Shown here piece after piece: positions 34,870-44,109 of a stretch of DNA of 64,000 nucleotides. The translations under genes were made by a program, and so were the position numbers. Source of the DNA: Actinoplanes cyaneus (GTDB lineage Bacteria > Actinomycetota > Actinomycetes > Mycobacteriales > Micromonosporaceae); assembly GCF_016862095.1 (NCBI RefSeq), contig NZ_BOMH01000016.1, forward strand, positions 1 through 64,000, in the 5' to 3' direction. The notes beneath the pieces are model-generated. The model had not been told where the DNA came from, searched no databases, and was given only the letters and a program-made list of their open reading frames with translations. Each line of letters opens with the position of its first letter. Within the stretch, counting starts at the first letter, position 1.

Positions 34870-35718
34870 GACCGGCGTCATCCATGACATCGGCTATCAG
34901 CGGTACACCGGGCCACGCCTGGGCCGCGGCGCCGGGATCGGCGCGCTCTACGTGCACGGCCTGCGCGCCGCGTTCGGGCTGGGCCGCTCCGCCAAGGCCA
35001 AGATCTTCCCGTGGCTGGTCGCCTCGGTCGCGCTGCTGGTCGCGGTGATCGTCGCCGCGATCAAGTCGCAGTTCAGCGAGTTCACCTTCAGCTACGTCGA
35101 CCTCGACGACCAGCTGAGCTGGATGATCATCTTCTTCGTGGCGATCCTGGCGCCGACCCTGGTCTCCCGGGACCTGCGCTCCAACACGCTGCCGCTCTAC
35201 TTCAGCCGGCCGCTGCGCGCCGCCGACTACGTGGCCGCCAAGTTCCTCGCCATGGTCACCGCGGTCTGGCTGCTGCTCGGCGTCCCGCAGTTCATCATGT
35301 TCCTGGGCGCCGCGTTCACCACCAAGACCGGCTTCAAGGGCGTCTGGCACGAGATCCAGGACCTGGTCCCCGCCTGGGGCTACAGCCTGCTGTGGGCGTT
35401 GCTGTTCACCAGCATCGGCCTGCTGATCGCGTCGCTCACCGGCAAGCAGGCGTTCGCCGCCGGTGGCATCGTGGCGGTCTTCCTGATGACCACCCCGGTC
35501 GTCGCCGTGCTCGCCCAGCTGCCGTCCACCACCGCCAACCACCTGGCCGGCCTGACCAGCCCGATCACCCTGATCAACGGGGTCGGCTCGTGGGCGCTGG
35601 ACGGTTCGATCGGCTTCGACATCGGGCGGTACGGGCCGATCTACGCCATCGAGGCGTTCTGCCTGATCGTCGCCTGCCTCCTGCTCCTGCTCGCCCGGTA
35701 CCGGAAGGTGTCCGCGCT

Positions 35719-35722
<4 letters not shown>
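34862..35722 (+). CDS. ABC-2 type transporter permease
   Basis: A 286-aa membrane protein with about six helices (WLVASVALLVAVIVAAI, LSWMIIFFVAILAPTLV, MVTAVWLLLGVPQFIMFLGA, GGIVAVFLMTTPVVAVLA, IYAIEAFCLIVACLLLLLA). The N-terminal motif IHDIGYQRYTGPRLGR is typical of a family of actinobacterial ABC-2 permeases next to such ATPases. ATG at 34862 overlaps the upstream ATPase gene by 8 bp, and the stop overlaps the next ATPase start in GTGA. Confidence 0.88.
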
Positions 35723-36680
<958 letters not shown>

Positions 36681-36681
<1 letters not shown>

Positions 36682-37391
36682 TGTCTACCGTCGCCATGAT
36701 CACGGCGCGTGGCCTCTTCGGCCGGCGCCGGGCGCTCATGCTCCTCCCACTGCCCCTGCTGCTGATCGGCCTCGCCGCGCTCTGCAAGAGCTTCGACGTG
36801 GAACCCACCAACTGGGGCCAGCCCGTCATCGAGGCGCTCGGCTTCGCCGTGGTGCTCCCGGTGATCGCCCTGATCGTCGGCACCGGCGTGCTCGGCTCCG
36901 AGATCGACGACGGCACGCTCGTGCACATCCTCACCAAACCCCTGCCGCGCCGCGACATCATCCTCGCCAAGTACCTGGTCGCCGCGGTCGTCACGGCCAT
37001 CACCACGAGCATCCCGCTGTACGTCGTCGGCCTGCTCACCGGATCGGCCGCCTTCGCCGGCGCGCTGGCGATCGCGGCGGTCGTCGGCTCGTTCGCGTAC
37101 ACCGCCCTGTTCGTCCTGCTCAGCCTCCTGACCCGGCGCCCGGTGCTGCTCGGGCTGGTCTACATCCTGATCTGGGAAGGGCTGCTCGGGCGCTGGGTGA
37201 GCGGGACCCGGGTCCTCTCCATCGAGCAGTACGTCATCACGATCGCCGACAAGATCCATCCGACGACCATGCTCACCGGCCAGGTGAGCGTGACGACGGC
37301 GGTGGTGATGAGCGCGCTGTTCGTGGTGGTCAGCACGGTTGTCGCGATCAACCGGCTCGGCTCGTTCAGCCTGGCCGGCGAGACCAGCTGA
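36681..37391 (+). CDS. ABC-2 type transporter permease, second copy
   Basis: A 236-aa membrane protein with about six helices and the permease motif VLGSEIDDGTLVHILTKPLPRRDIILAKYLVA, characteristic of ABC-2 permeases of the NosY/YhaP kind. Its last 23 codons plus the following terminator are present again, with 5 mismatches in 134 bp, at 39481-39614, flanking the AlbA_2/ATPase gene. Confidence 0.88.
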
Positions 37392-37454
37392 CCCGTCGTA
37401 CCTCGACAGGCCCGCACGATCCTCGGATCCTGCGGGCCTGTCCGCTTTCCGGAC
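37321..37454 (+). repeat. 134-bp direct repeat, left copy (permease 3' end plus terminator)
   Basis: Matches 39481-39614 with five substitutions (offset exactly 2160 bp). It contains the end of the permease gene, its stop and its terminator hairpin. The sequences diverge sharply on both sides. The pair brackets the AlbA_2/ATPase gene. Confidence 0.9.
37405..37442 (+). terminator. Terminator of the ABC transporter operon
   Basis: Perfect 12-bp stem GACAGGCCCGCA (37405-37416) with complement 37431-37442 and a 14-nt loop, 13 bp after the permease stop. Confidence 0.8.
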
Positions 37455-37566
37455 TTACCCGAATCCTGGCTCGCACCGGCGGAGTCGGAGGCGCAGGTCC
37501 AGAGCTAGCTACCCGGGCACTATCGCTCCTTTGTTCCGCCGGAGCCCGTTGCGGTGTCAACGTGGC

Positions 37567-37640
37567 CTGTGTGGTACTCGGATCTGCCTGTGTGGTACGC
37601 ATGTGACTCTGTGTGGTACACATGAGGATCTGTGTGGTGC
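37567..37640 (+). promoter_or_regulatory. Four exactly 21-bp-spaced direct repeats upstream of the AlbA_2 gene
   Basis: CTGTGTGGTAC occurs at 37567, 37588 and 37609, and CTGTGTGGTGC at 37630. The constant 21-bp spacing (two helical turns) puts all four on the same DNA face. The array ends 28 bp before the start codon, so it most likely is an operator, perhaps for the downstream protein itself. Confidence 0.7.
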
Positions 37641-37668
37641 GCAGTGGGTTACGTTCCCGGGGGTTGAT

Positions 37669-39390
37669 GTGGACGAGCGGTCATTCAGCGAGTTGCTGGC
37701 CGGTCTGCGTGCTCACGGGGCAGACCATTTCACGTGCGAGGTGAAGAGGGCGAAGGGCGGGATTCCCGCGACCTTGTGGGAGTCGATCAGCGCCTTCTCG
37801 AATGCCGCGGGCGGCGACATCGTTCTCGGAGTCGACGAGAAGAGTGGATTCGTGGTCACCGGTGTTGACGACCCGGCGGCGATGGAGGCACAGGTCGGTG
37901 CGATCTGTGCCGAACTGGAGCCCCCGGTGCGGGCAGAGATCAGCACGATCCGCTTCGAGGGCAAGGCCGTCGTGCTCTGTGTAATCCCACCGATACCTCG
38001 CGATCAGCGGCCATGCCATCGGCGGTCGATCGGGCCGCACGCCGGTTCACGTATTCGTGTCGCCGACGGGGACAGGAGGTTGACCGACTACGAGGTCGCC
38101 GTGCTGCTGGCTAACCGCAGCGAGCCGAGGTACGACGTGGCGCCCGTCCCGGCGGCAGCGGTCGACGACCTTGATTCCGATCTGCTGGCGGCCTTTCTGC
38201 GGCGCATCCGGGACACCAAGGGCGACATCTTCCGCCGCGTCGACGACCATCGTGCGCTGGTGATGCTGAACGTGCTGACGCGCGACGGTGAGCGGCTTGT
38301 GCCGACACTCGCCGGTCTTCTCGTGTTCGGGCTCTATCCGCAGTCGTTCGAGCCACAGCTGGATCTGACCGTCGTCGCATACCCGGCGACGGAAGCGGGT
38401 GTCCTGGGGAAGTTCGGTGAACGGTTCATCGAAAACCGCTCGATCGACGGCCCTGTGCCGCTGATGGTCGCCGAATGCATCCGGGTCCTGAAGCGGAACA
38501 TGCGGCGCCGCAGCATCGTCTCCGGGATCTTCCGGGTGGACGAGTGGGAGTACCCGGAAGAGGTGCTTCGCGAGGCGCTGGTCAACGCGCTCGTGCATCG
38601 CGACTACTCGGAGTCTGCACGCGGTATGCAGGTCCAGGTGGAGATGTACCCGGATCGGCTGGTGATCCGGAATCCGGGCGGTCTTTACGGCCCGGTCGAG
38701 GTTGGCTCGCTCGGCACGAGCACTGTTACGTCGTCGCGCAACCGGTCGCTGCTCAAAATCCTTGAGGACACGCCGTACGGCGACGGCCAGATGGTCTGCG
38801 AGAACCGGGGCACCGGGATCGCGCGGATGCTGGTCGCGCTGGGCGAGGCGGGCATGGAACCGCCGCGATTCACCGACGAGATCTCGTCCTTCACCGTCGA
38901 GTTCCCCAACCACACTCTCCTCGACGAGGACGCGCTTGCCTGGCTGACCTCGCTCGACCTGCCACCGTTGACCCGATCGCAGATGACTGCGCTGGTCCTG
39001 ATGCGTAACGGGGCAATCCTGACCAACAGTAGTTACCGCACGTCGACCGGCGTACGGGACAGCCGAACAGCGACCCGTGAGCTGAAGGAACTGGTGGATG
39101 CGGGCGTGGTCGAGCAGGCGGGAACCCGAGGCTCGACCACCTATCAGGTGGTGCGGCCCGAGGTGCCTCCGACGGGCGCCAGTCATGAACGGCTGAGCCC
39201 CAACGAGCATCAAGTCCTGGCGGCACTGCGGATCGAACCGACCTCCCGCGCGGCACTCGAACGTGCCACCGGGTTGAGCAAGGATCAAGTCCAGCACGCT
39301 CTTCAGGGTCTGCGGCAGAGAGAACTTGTCACGCTTCTCGGCAAACCGAGGTCTCGTACCGCGCTCTGGAGCGTGGTCCAGCCGGGTTGA
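37669..39390 (+). CDS. AlbA_2/Schlafen-type DNA-binding and ATPase (HATPase_c_4) protein
   Basis: 573 aa. The N-terminal AlbA_2 domain (about 5-125) has FTCEVKRAKGGIPATLWESISAFSNAAGGDIVLGVDE. A GHKL-type ATP-binding domain (about 285-420) shows LREALVNALVHRDYS (N-box), LVIRNPGGLYGPV and NRGTGIARML. The C-terminal 150 residues hold two winged-helix-like segments. GTG at 37669 with GGGGG upstream was chosen; the open frame runs back through the 21-bp repeats but that is repeat DNA. Codon use looks less GC3-biased than its neighbours, and it sits between duplicated ends, so it is probably acquired. Role unknown: a regulator or defence function is possible. Confidence 0.82.
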   Translation: MDERSFSELLAGLRAHGADHFTCEVKRAKGGIPATLWESISAFSNAAGGDIVLGVDEKSGFVVTGVDDPAAMEAQVGAICAELEPPVRAEISTIRFEGKAVVLCVIPPIPRDQRPCHRRSIGPHAGSRIRVADGDRRLTDYEVAVLLANRSEPRYDVAPVPAAAVDDLDSDLLAAFLRRIRDTKGDIFRRVDDHRALVMLNVLTRDGERLVPTLAGLLVFGLYPQSFEPQLDLTVVAYPATEAGVLGKFGERFIENRSIDGPVPLMVAECIRVLKRNMRRRSIVSGIFRVDEWEYPEEVLREALVNALVHRDYSESARGMQVQVEMYPDRLVIRNPGGLYGPVEVGSLGTSTVTSSRNRSLLKILEDTPYGDGQMVCENRGTGIARMLVALGEAGMEPPRFTDEISSFTVEFPNHTLLDEDALAWLTSLDLPPLTRSQMTALVLMRNGAILTNSSYRTSTGVRDSRTATRELKELVDAGVVEQAGTRGSTTYQVVRPEVPPTGASHERLSPNEHQVLAALRIEPTSRAALERATGLSKDQVQHALQGLRQRELVTLLGKPRSRTALWSVVQPG

Positions 39391-39480
39391 AAGAACCAGA
39401 GCATCGAGCTCGGGCGATTTACCGGTGGGGTGCGGAACGGCGCCGGCACGCCGCTGGGTTCGCCGCCTGCCCGGCCCCCT

Positions 39481-39614
39481 TCGTCGTGATCAGCACGGTT
39501 GTCGCGATCAACCGGCTCGGCTCGTTCAGCCTGGCCGGCGAGACCAGCTGACCCGCCGCACCTCGACAGGCCCGCACGATCCTCGGAGCCTGCGGGCCTG
39601 TCCGCTTTCCGGAC
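39481..39614 (+). repeat. 134-bp direct repeat, right copy
   Basis: Copy of 37321-37454 with five substitutions. It is a fragment: the last 23 codons of an ABC permease, a stop, and a terminator hairpin (39565-39602) with no gene body in front of it. Confidence 0.9.
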
Positions 39615-39721
39615 CGCGGGCCGTTCCCCAGCCGTGGCGAAGCCGTATGCGATTCGTCCGGCGGAGGCGTTGGTCCGGCCCAGCCATCACTGCCACCCGG
39701 CCTGGCCGGCTCGCTGGGCCC

Positions 39722-39835
39722 GGCTGGTGCTGACGGTTGTTTTGGAGCCGGAAACCAGCCGTGAGCACCAGCCGCCGGGCTCGAGCTGGTGCTGGCGGTC
39801 GTATCCCGGCCGGCAAACAACCCTCAGCGCCAGCC
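39722..39835. repeat. Palindromic repeat element, copy 3 (two decayed units)
   Basis: Unit A: arms 39722-39743 and 39752-39773, 22 nt with three mismatches, arm GGCTGGTGCTGACGGTTGTT. Unit B: 39785-39835 with a related but more diverged pair of arms (about 14 of 19 complementary). Same family as 26-78 and 16001-16053. Confidence 0.7.
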
Positions 39836-39958
39836 GGGCCGTGACCGTTCCACCTGTCGGACGCGCCCGCCGCATGCTGGGACACCCGCCACCCCACGGC
39901 CGTGCGGCCTCCAGCCCGCTGCTCGACGACCGCGGCCCTCCGCCGACCTTGGCCCGGT

Positions 39959-40053
39959 GATACCGCAGCTGGCCTGTGGTCCCGCGGCTGGCCTGTGGTA
40001 CCGCAGGCGGCTGGTAGTACAGCGGCCGCCTGGTGGTACAGCGGCCGGCTGGA
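39959..40053. repeat. 19-bp minisatellite, five units
   Basis: Five consecutive 19-nt units near GGTACCGCGGCTGGCCTGT, starting at 39959, 39978, 39997, 40016 and 40035. The first three agree best; the last two carry AGTACAGCGG/GGTACAGCGG variants. Confidence 0.7.
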
Positions 40054-40086
40054 TGCCGCCGACACAGCCCGGAGGACCGGATGTGA

Positions 40087-40120
40087 AACGGCCCGGGCGC
40101 TGGTGAGCGCCCGGGCCGTT
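40087..40120. terminator. Terminator after ppc
   Basis: Perfect 15-bp stem AACGGCCCGGGCGCT (40087-40101) with its complement (40106-40120) and a GGTG loop, 17 bp past the stop of minus-strand ppc. Confidence 0.85.
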
Positions 40121-40136
40121 CTGTCGCCGAGCTGGA

Positions 40137-42935
40137 TCAGCCGGTGTTGCGCATGCCGGCGGCGATGCCGTTGACCGTGGTCAGGAGCGCTCGCTCCAGA
40201 GCGGTCGAGTCCGAAGGCCCGCGCCGCGCACCCGGCGCGGTCGGCATCTGGCGGCCGGCCTCACCCAGGTCGCGGTACTGGCGGAGCAGGGCGACCTGCA
40301 GGTGGTGCAGCGGCTCCAGGTACGTGTCGCGGACCCCCAGCGTGCGGGACAGCTCCGGCTGCGCGGACAGGATCTGGGACTCGCCGGTGATGGCGAGGAC
40401 CTCACGGACGGTCAGCTCGTACTCCGCCTCGATGGTGGCGAAGATCGGGTGCAGCTCGGCCGGGACGAGCGTCTCGACGTAGCGCCGGGCGATCGACAGG
40501 TCGGTCTTGGCCAGCATCATCGCCACGTTGGAGAGGAACGTGCGGAAGAACTGCCAGTTCTCGTGCATCTCGTCGAGGACCGCGCCGGCGCCGGACTCGC
40601 GGGCCGCGGCGAGACCGGTGCCGACCCCGAACCAGCCGGGGACGATCTGCCGGGTCTGGGTCCAGCCGAACACCCACGGAATGGCGCGCAGGCCACCGAG
40701 GCCGGCGTCCGCGTTGGGGCGCTTGGCCGGGCGGGAGCCGATGTTGAGCGCGCCGAGCAGCTCGGTCGGGGTGGCCGCCCAGAAGTAGGCGGGCAGGTCC
40801 GGGTTCTCCACCAGCTCGCGGTAGCGCGCGAACGCCGCGTCCGACGCGGTGTCCATCGTCGCGTCCCACACCTCGAGCCGGACCGGGTCGACCGACAGCG
40901 TGGTGTGCAGCAGGGTCGCCTGCAGCACCGCGGCCGTGGTCAGCTCCAGGTTCTCCCGGGCCAGCGCGGGCACCGTGTACTTGTCGGAGATGACCTCGCC
41001 CTGTTCGGTCACCTTGATCGCGCCGTCGAGCGTCCCGTACGGCTGGGCCAGGATCGCCTCGTGGGTCGGGCCACCACCACGGCCGACGGTGCCGCCACGG
41101 CCGTGGAACAGCCGCAGGCGCACGCCGTGCCGGGCGGCCACGTCACGCAGCGAGCGCTGCGCCTTGTGGATCCGCCACTGGCTGGTGGTGATGCCGGCCT
41201 CCTTGTTGGAGTCCGAGTAGCCGAGCATGACCTCCTGCAGGTCGCCGCGGGCGCGGACGATCTCCCGGTAGGCCGGCAGGGACAGCATCTCGTCGAGCAG
41301 GTCACCACCGGCGTCCAGCTCGGCCGGGGTCTCCAGGAGTGGCACGATGCCGACCCGGGCCCGCCCGGTCTGGATGTCGACGAGCCCGGCCTCGCGGGCG
41401 AGCACCGCCGCGGCGAGCACGTCGTCGACGCCGAGGGTCATCGAGATGATGTACGACTCGACGACGTCCATGCCGAACTTGTCCTGCGCGTCGCGGATCG
41501 TGTGGAACACGTCGAACGTCTTGCGCGCCGAGTCGGTCAGCGGAGTGTCCGCGCTGCTCAGCGGCCGCCGGCCGGTCAGCTCGGCGGCGAGCAGCTTGGT
41601 GCGGTCGGCCCGGTCCAGGGTGGCGTAGTCGTCGACCTCGCCGACCTGGGCGTACATCTGCTCCAGCACCTCGTGGTGCTTCTCGGCGTGCTCGCGCACG
41701 TCGAGCGTGGCCAGCTGCAGGCCGAACGCGGAGGCCTGCCGGATCGCGGTGGCGACCACGCCGATCGCGGAGAGCTGGCCGGAGTTGCGGGCCAGCGACG
41801 CGCGCATCAGCTCCAGGTCGGCGATCAGCTCGTCGCTGCCCAGGTAGTCGCGGCCGGACACGTGCGGGGTGCCGCTGCGCAGCCGGGCCCGGGTGTTGGC
41901 CAGCTTCGCCTTGATCGCGCGGACCTTCAGCCGGTACGGCTCCTCGGCGTTGACCCGGCGGAACCGTTCCTGGACCTCGGGCAGGTTGTCCAGGTCCTGC
42001 GCGATGCTGGCGGACAGGTCGAGGGACACCCCGCGCAGCCGGCGGGAGACGGACAGCTCGTCGATCAGCTTGTCCATCACCTTCTCGGTGGCCTGGATGC
42101 CGTGCTCGTGCTGGATGAGCAGCACGTCGCGGGTGACGGCCGGGGTGACGAACGGGTTGCCGTCGCGGTCGCCGCCGATCCACGAGCCGAAGGTGAGCGG
42201 CCGGGAGGTCGGCGCGGTCTCCACGCCCAGCCGGCGCAGCGTCTCGGCGAGGTCGTCGAGCACCTGCGGGGCGGCCTCGGCGTAGAGGTCCTTGAGGTAG
42301 TAGACCGCGTTGCGCGCCTCGTCCAGCGGGTCCGGCCGGTCGAGCCGCAGCTCGTCGGTCTGCCAGAGCAGGTCGATCAGCTCGGCGAACCGCTTGGTGG
42401 AGACCGTGGTGTCGTTGTCGCCGTAGAGGACCGCGGCGGCGGACTCGGCGTCCAGCGAGTCGGCGACCTGGCGCAGCTTCGACAGGATCGAGCGGCGGGA
42501 GGCCTCGGTCGGGTGCGCGGTGAAGACCGGGCGGACCGCGAGCCGGCGGGCGGCGGAGGCGATCTCGTCGGCCGGGACGCCGGCCTCGGCGATGCGCTTG
42601 GCGGCCTGGTCGAGCCAGCCGCCCTCCTTGGCGCGGCGGCGGCGCAGGTCCCGGGCGCGGTGCACCTGCTCGGTGATGTTCGCCAGGTGGAAGTAGGTGG
42701 AGAAGGCCCGGGCCAGCTTGGTGCCGGTGGTGATGTCCATCGCGGCGAGCCGCTCGGCGGCGGCCTGCACGTCCTGGCGGACCAGGTGCCGGATCTCCTC
42801 GACCAGGTCGAGCAGCGGACGGCCCTCCTGGCGGGCCAGGGTCTGCCCCAGCAACGTGCTGATCCGGCGGATGTCGGCACGCAGCGCGGCGTCGGGCCCC
42901 TCCGGCTCGTCGAGATGGGCGGACAGCTCAGTCAT
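40137..42935 (-). CDS. ppc: Phosphoenolpyruvate carboxylase
   Basis: Carboxylates PEP to oxaloacetate, the anaplerotic entry to the TCA cycle (932 aa, full length). Catalytic His lies in VFTAHPTEASRRSIL; LGYSDSNKEAGI, FHGRGGTVGRGGGPTHEAI and RAIPWVFGWTQTR are the other active-site blocks. The C-terminus MRNTG is the conserved end that contributes to the active/allosteric region. AAGGAG lies about 9 nt before the ATG. It shares strand with the GH6 and HypX genes upstream but is separated by 127 bp. Confidence 0.97.
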   Translation of the reverse strand: MTELSAHLDEPEGPDAALRADIRRISTLLGQTLARQEGRPLLDLVEEIRHLVRQDVQAAAERLAAMDITTGTKLARAFSTYFHLANITEQVHRARDLRRRRAKEGGWLDQAAKRIAEAGVPADEIASAARRLAVRPVFTAHPTEASRRSILSKLRQVADSLDAESAAAVLYGDNDTTVSTKRFAELIDLLWQTDELRLDRPDPLDEARNAVYYLKDLYAEAAPQVLDDLAETLRRLGVETAPTSRPLTFGSWIGGDRDGNPFVTPAVTRDVLLIQHEHGIQATEKVMDKLIDELSVSRRLRGVSLDLSASIAQDLDNLPEVQERFRRVNAEEPYRLKVRAIKAKLANTRARLRSGTPHVSGRDYLGSDELIADLELMRASLARNSGQLSAIGVVATAIRQASAFGLQLATLDVREHAEKHHEVLEQMYAQVGEVDDYATLDRADRTKLLAAELTGRRPLSSADTPLTDSARKTFDVFHTIRDAQDKFGMDVVESYIISMTLGVDDVLAAAVLAREAGLVDIQTGRARVGIVPLLETPAELDAGGDLLDEMLSLPAYREIVRARGDLQEVMLGYSDSNKEAGITTSQWRIHKAQRSLRDVAARHGVRLRLFHGRGGTVGRGGGPTHEAILAQPYGTLDGAIKVTEQGEVISDKYTVPALARENLELTTAAVLQATLLHTTLSVDPVRLEVWDATMDTASDAAFARYRELVENPDLPAYFWAATPTELLGALNIGSRPAKRPNADAGLGGLRAIPWVFGWTQTRQIVPGWFGVGTGLAAARESGAGAVLDEMHENWQFFRTFLSNVAMMLAKTDLSIARRYVETLVPAELHPIFATIEAEYELTVREVLAITGESQILSAQPELSRTLGVRDTYLEPLHHLQVALLRQYRDLGEAGRQMPTAPGARRGPSDSTALERALLTTVNGIAAGMRNTG

Positions 42936-43062
42936 CGGGGGCGCTCCTTCTCCTCGGATGGCTCCAGGACGGCGCTGTCCCGACTTCGCCGATCGTATCG
43001 GCGTCCCCCGTCGAGGGGGTGAATTGAGTCAAGAGTCTCACGGTCGTTCAGGAAGAAAACCA

Positions 43063-44103
43063 TCACCCGGCCAAGGCCAGCGCGTACGCCGGATACCAGC
43101 GACCGGCAGGTGGCGCGCCGGCACCGCAGGCACCGTCGGACTCGCCCGGCCGTTTGATCCAGAGGTACGCGTCGGCGAGCCGGTTCCCGGTCCGCAGCGT
43201 GGGCGGCGTGCCGAGCCGCCGGCCGGGCGGGTTGCACCACTGCTCCCGCCCGGGATCGGGGTTGCCCGTGCCGTGCCGCGCGGGCCCGTTGCCGTTGCGG
43301 CTCGTGTCGATCACGAAGTGGGCGTCGCCGAGGAGGCGGGACAGCTCACCGCCGTACGCCACATTGTCTTCGGTGGTCTCGAAGCCCGCGACGTTGAGAG
43401 CGAGACCGTGGGCCCGCAGCGCTCCGGCCCGGCGCAGCGCCGGCGCGATCTCCGTGGCCGGCACCCAGGCCGGATTGCCGGCGTCGAGGTAGACGCGGAC
43501 ACCGGGCAGCGCCCGCAGGCTCTCCACCGCCGCGGCGAGCAGCTCATAACGCTCCGTGACCCGCACCGCCGTCAGGCATCCGGTGACCGCCTGGGCGACG
43601 GCGTCCGGCTCCAGGATCACCACGGCGCGATGTCCGCGCAGGATCAGAGCCAGGTCAAGGACCCATTTGCGGTACGTCGTGGCGTCCCGCGCGCCACCCG
43701 CCGACCGTCCCGAGCAGTCCCGGTGCGGGATGTCGTAGAGCACGAGCAGCGGCACCCGCCCGGCCCGCGCCGCGTCGCCGACCAGTTTCCGCGCCCGGTC
43801 CAGCGTCGCCGCCCCGGAGTCGGTGAGCCAGCTCGCGACCGGCTGCCCGGCGATCCGCCGCAGCACCGCCGCCTCGTCGTGCCGTCCCCGGCGGTCCAGA
43901 TCGCGGACCGCGGCGGCGGCCGTGCCCTGCGGATCGACGTAGAACACCGGCTTCTCCGGGCCCGCGGCCTCCGGGACCTGCAGGACGGCCGGCGCCGGTC
44001 CGTGATCGCGCAGCAGCAACGGGATCGCGGCGGTGATCGTGAGCGCGGCGGCGAGCAGCGCCCACCGTCGCCGGCGGTCGCCGGTGTAGAGATGTCTGGC
44101 CAT
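43063..44103 (-). CDS. GH6-family (cellulase-like) protein
   Basis: A 346-aa exported or anchored protein: a basic N-terminus and one hydrophobic segment (about 14-31, WALLAAALTITAAIPLLL). The GH6 domain shows VLYDIPHRDCSG with the catalytic acid Asp region, AVVILEPDAVA, VYLDAGNPAWVP, FVIDTSRNGNGP, WCNPPGRRLG and WIKRPGESDGAC. All are hallmarks of beta-1,4-glucanases or cellobiohydrolases. No cellulose-binding module. It starts 6 bp after the HypX stop, so the two are probably one transcript, an odd pairing. Confidence 0.9.
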   Translation of the reverse strand: MARHLYTGDRRRRWALLAAALTITAAIPLLLRDHGPAPAVLQVPEAAGPEKPVFYVDPQGTAAAAVRDLDRRGRHDEAAVLRRIAGQPVASWLTDSGAATLDRARKLVGDAARAGRVPLLVLYDIPHRDCSGRSAGGARDATTYRKWVLDLALILRGHRAVVILEPDAVAQAVTGCLTAVRVTERYELLAAAVESLRALPGVRVYLDAGNPAWVPATEIAPALRRAGALRAHGLALNVAGFETTEDNVAYGGELSRLLGDAHFVIDTSRNGNGPARHGTGNPDPGREQWCNPPGRRLGTPPTLRTGNRLADAYLWIKRPGESDGACGAGAPPAGRWYPAYALALAG

Positions 44104-44109
44104 GGGAGC

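Larger units (their letters stand above)
39391..40086. other. Repeat-rich intergenic region between AlbA_2 gene and ppc
   Basis: About 700 bp with no supported gene. It holds the right copy of the 134-bp repeat, two units of the palindromic element and a 19-bp minisatellite. Open frames across it are short, change frame and match nothing recognisable. Confidence 0.6.

Noticed and set aside
37567..37640. CRISPR-like array
   Set aside because: Repeats are 11 bp with 10-bp intervals, far too short, and no cas genes are nearby.
37339..37668. Upstream extension of the AlbA_2 protein through the 21-bp repeats
   Set aside because: The 21-bp period keeps the frame open and gives LCGT repeats, but this stretch includes the permease 3' end and its terminator. 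GTG 37669 has a ribosome site and starts the domain.
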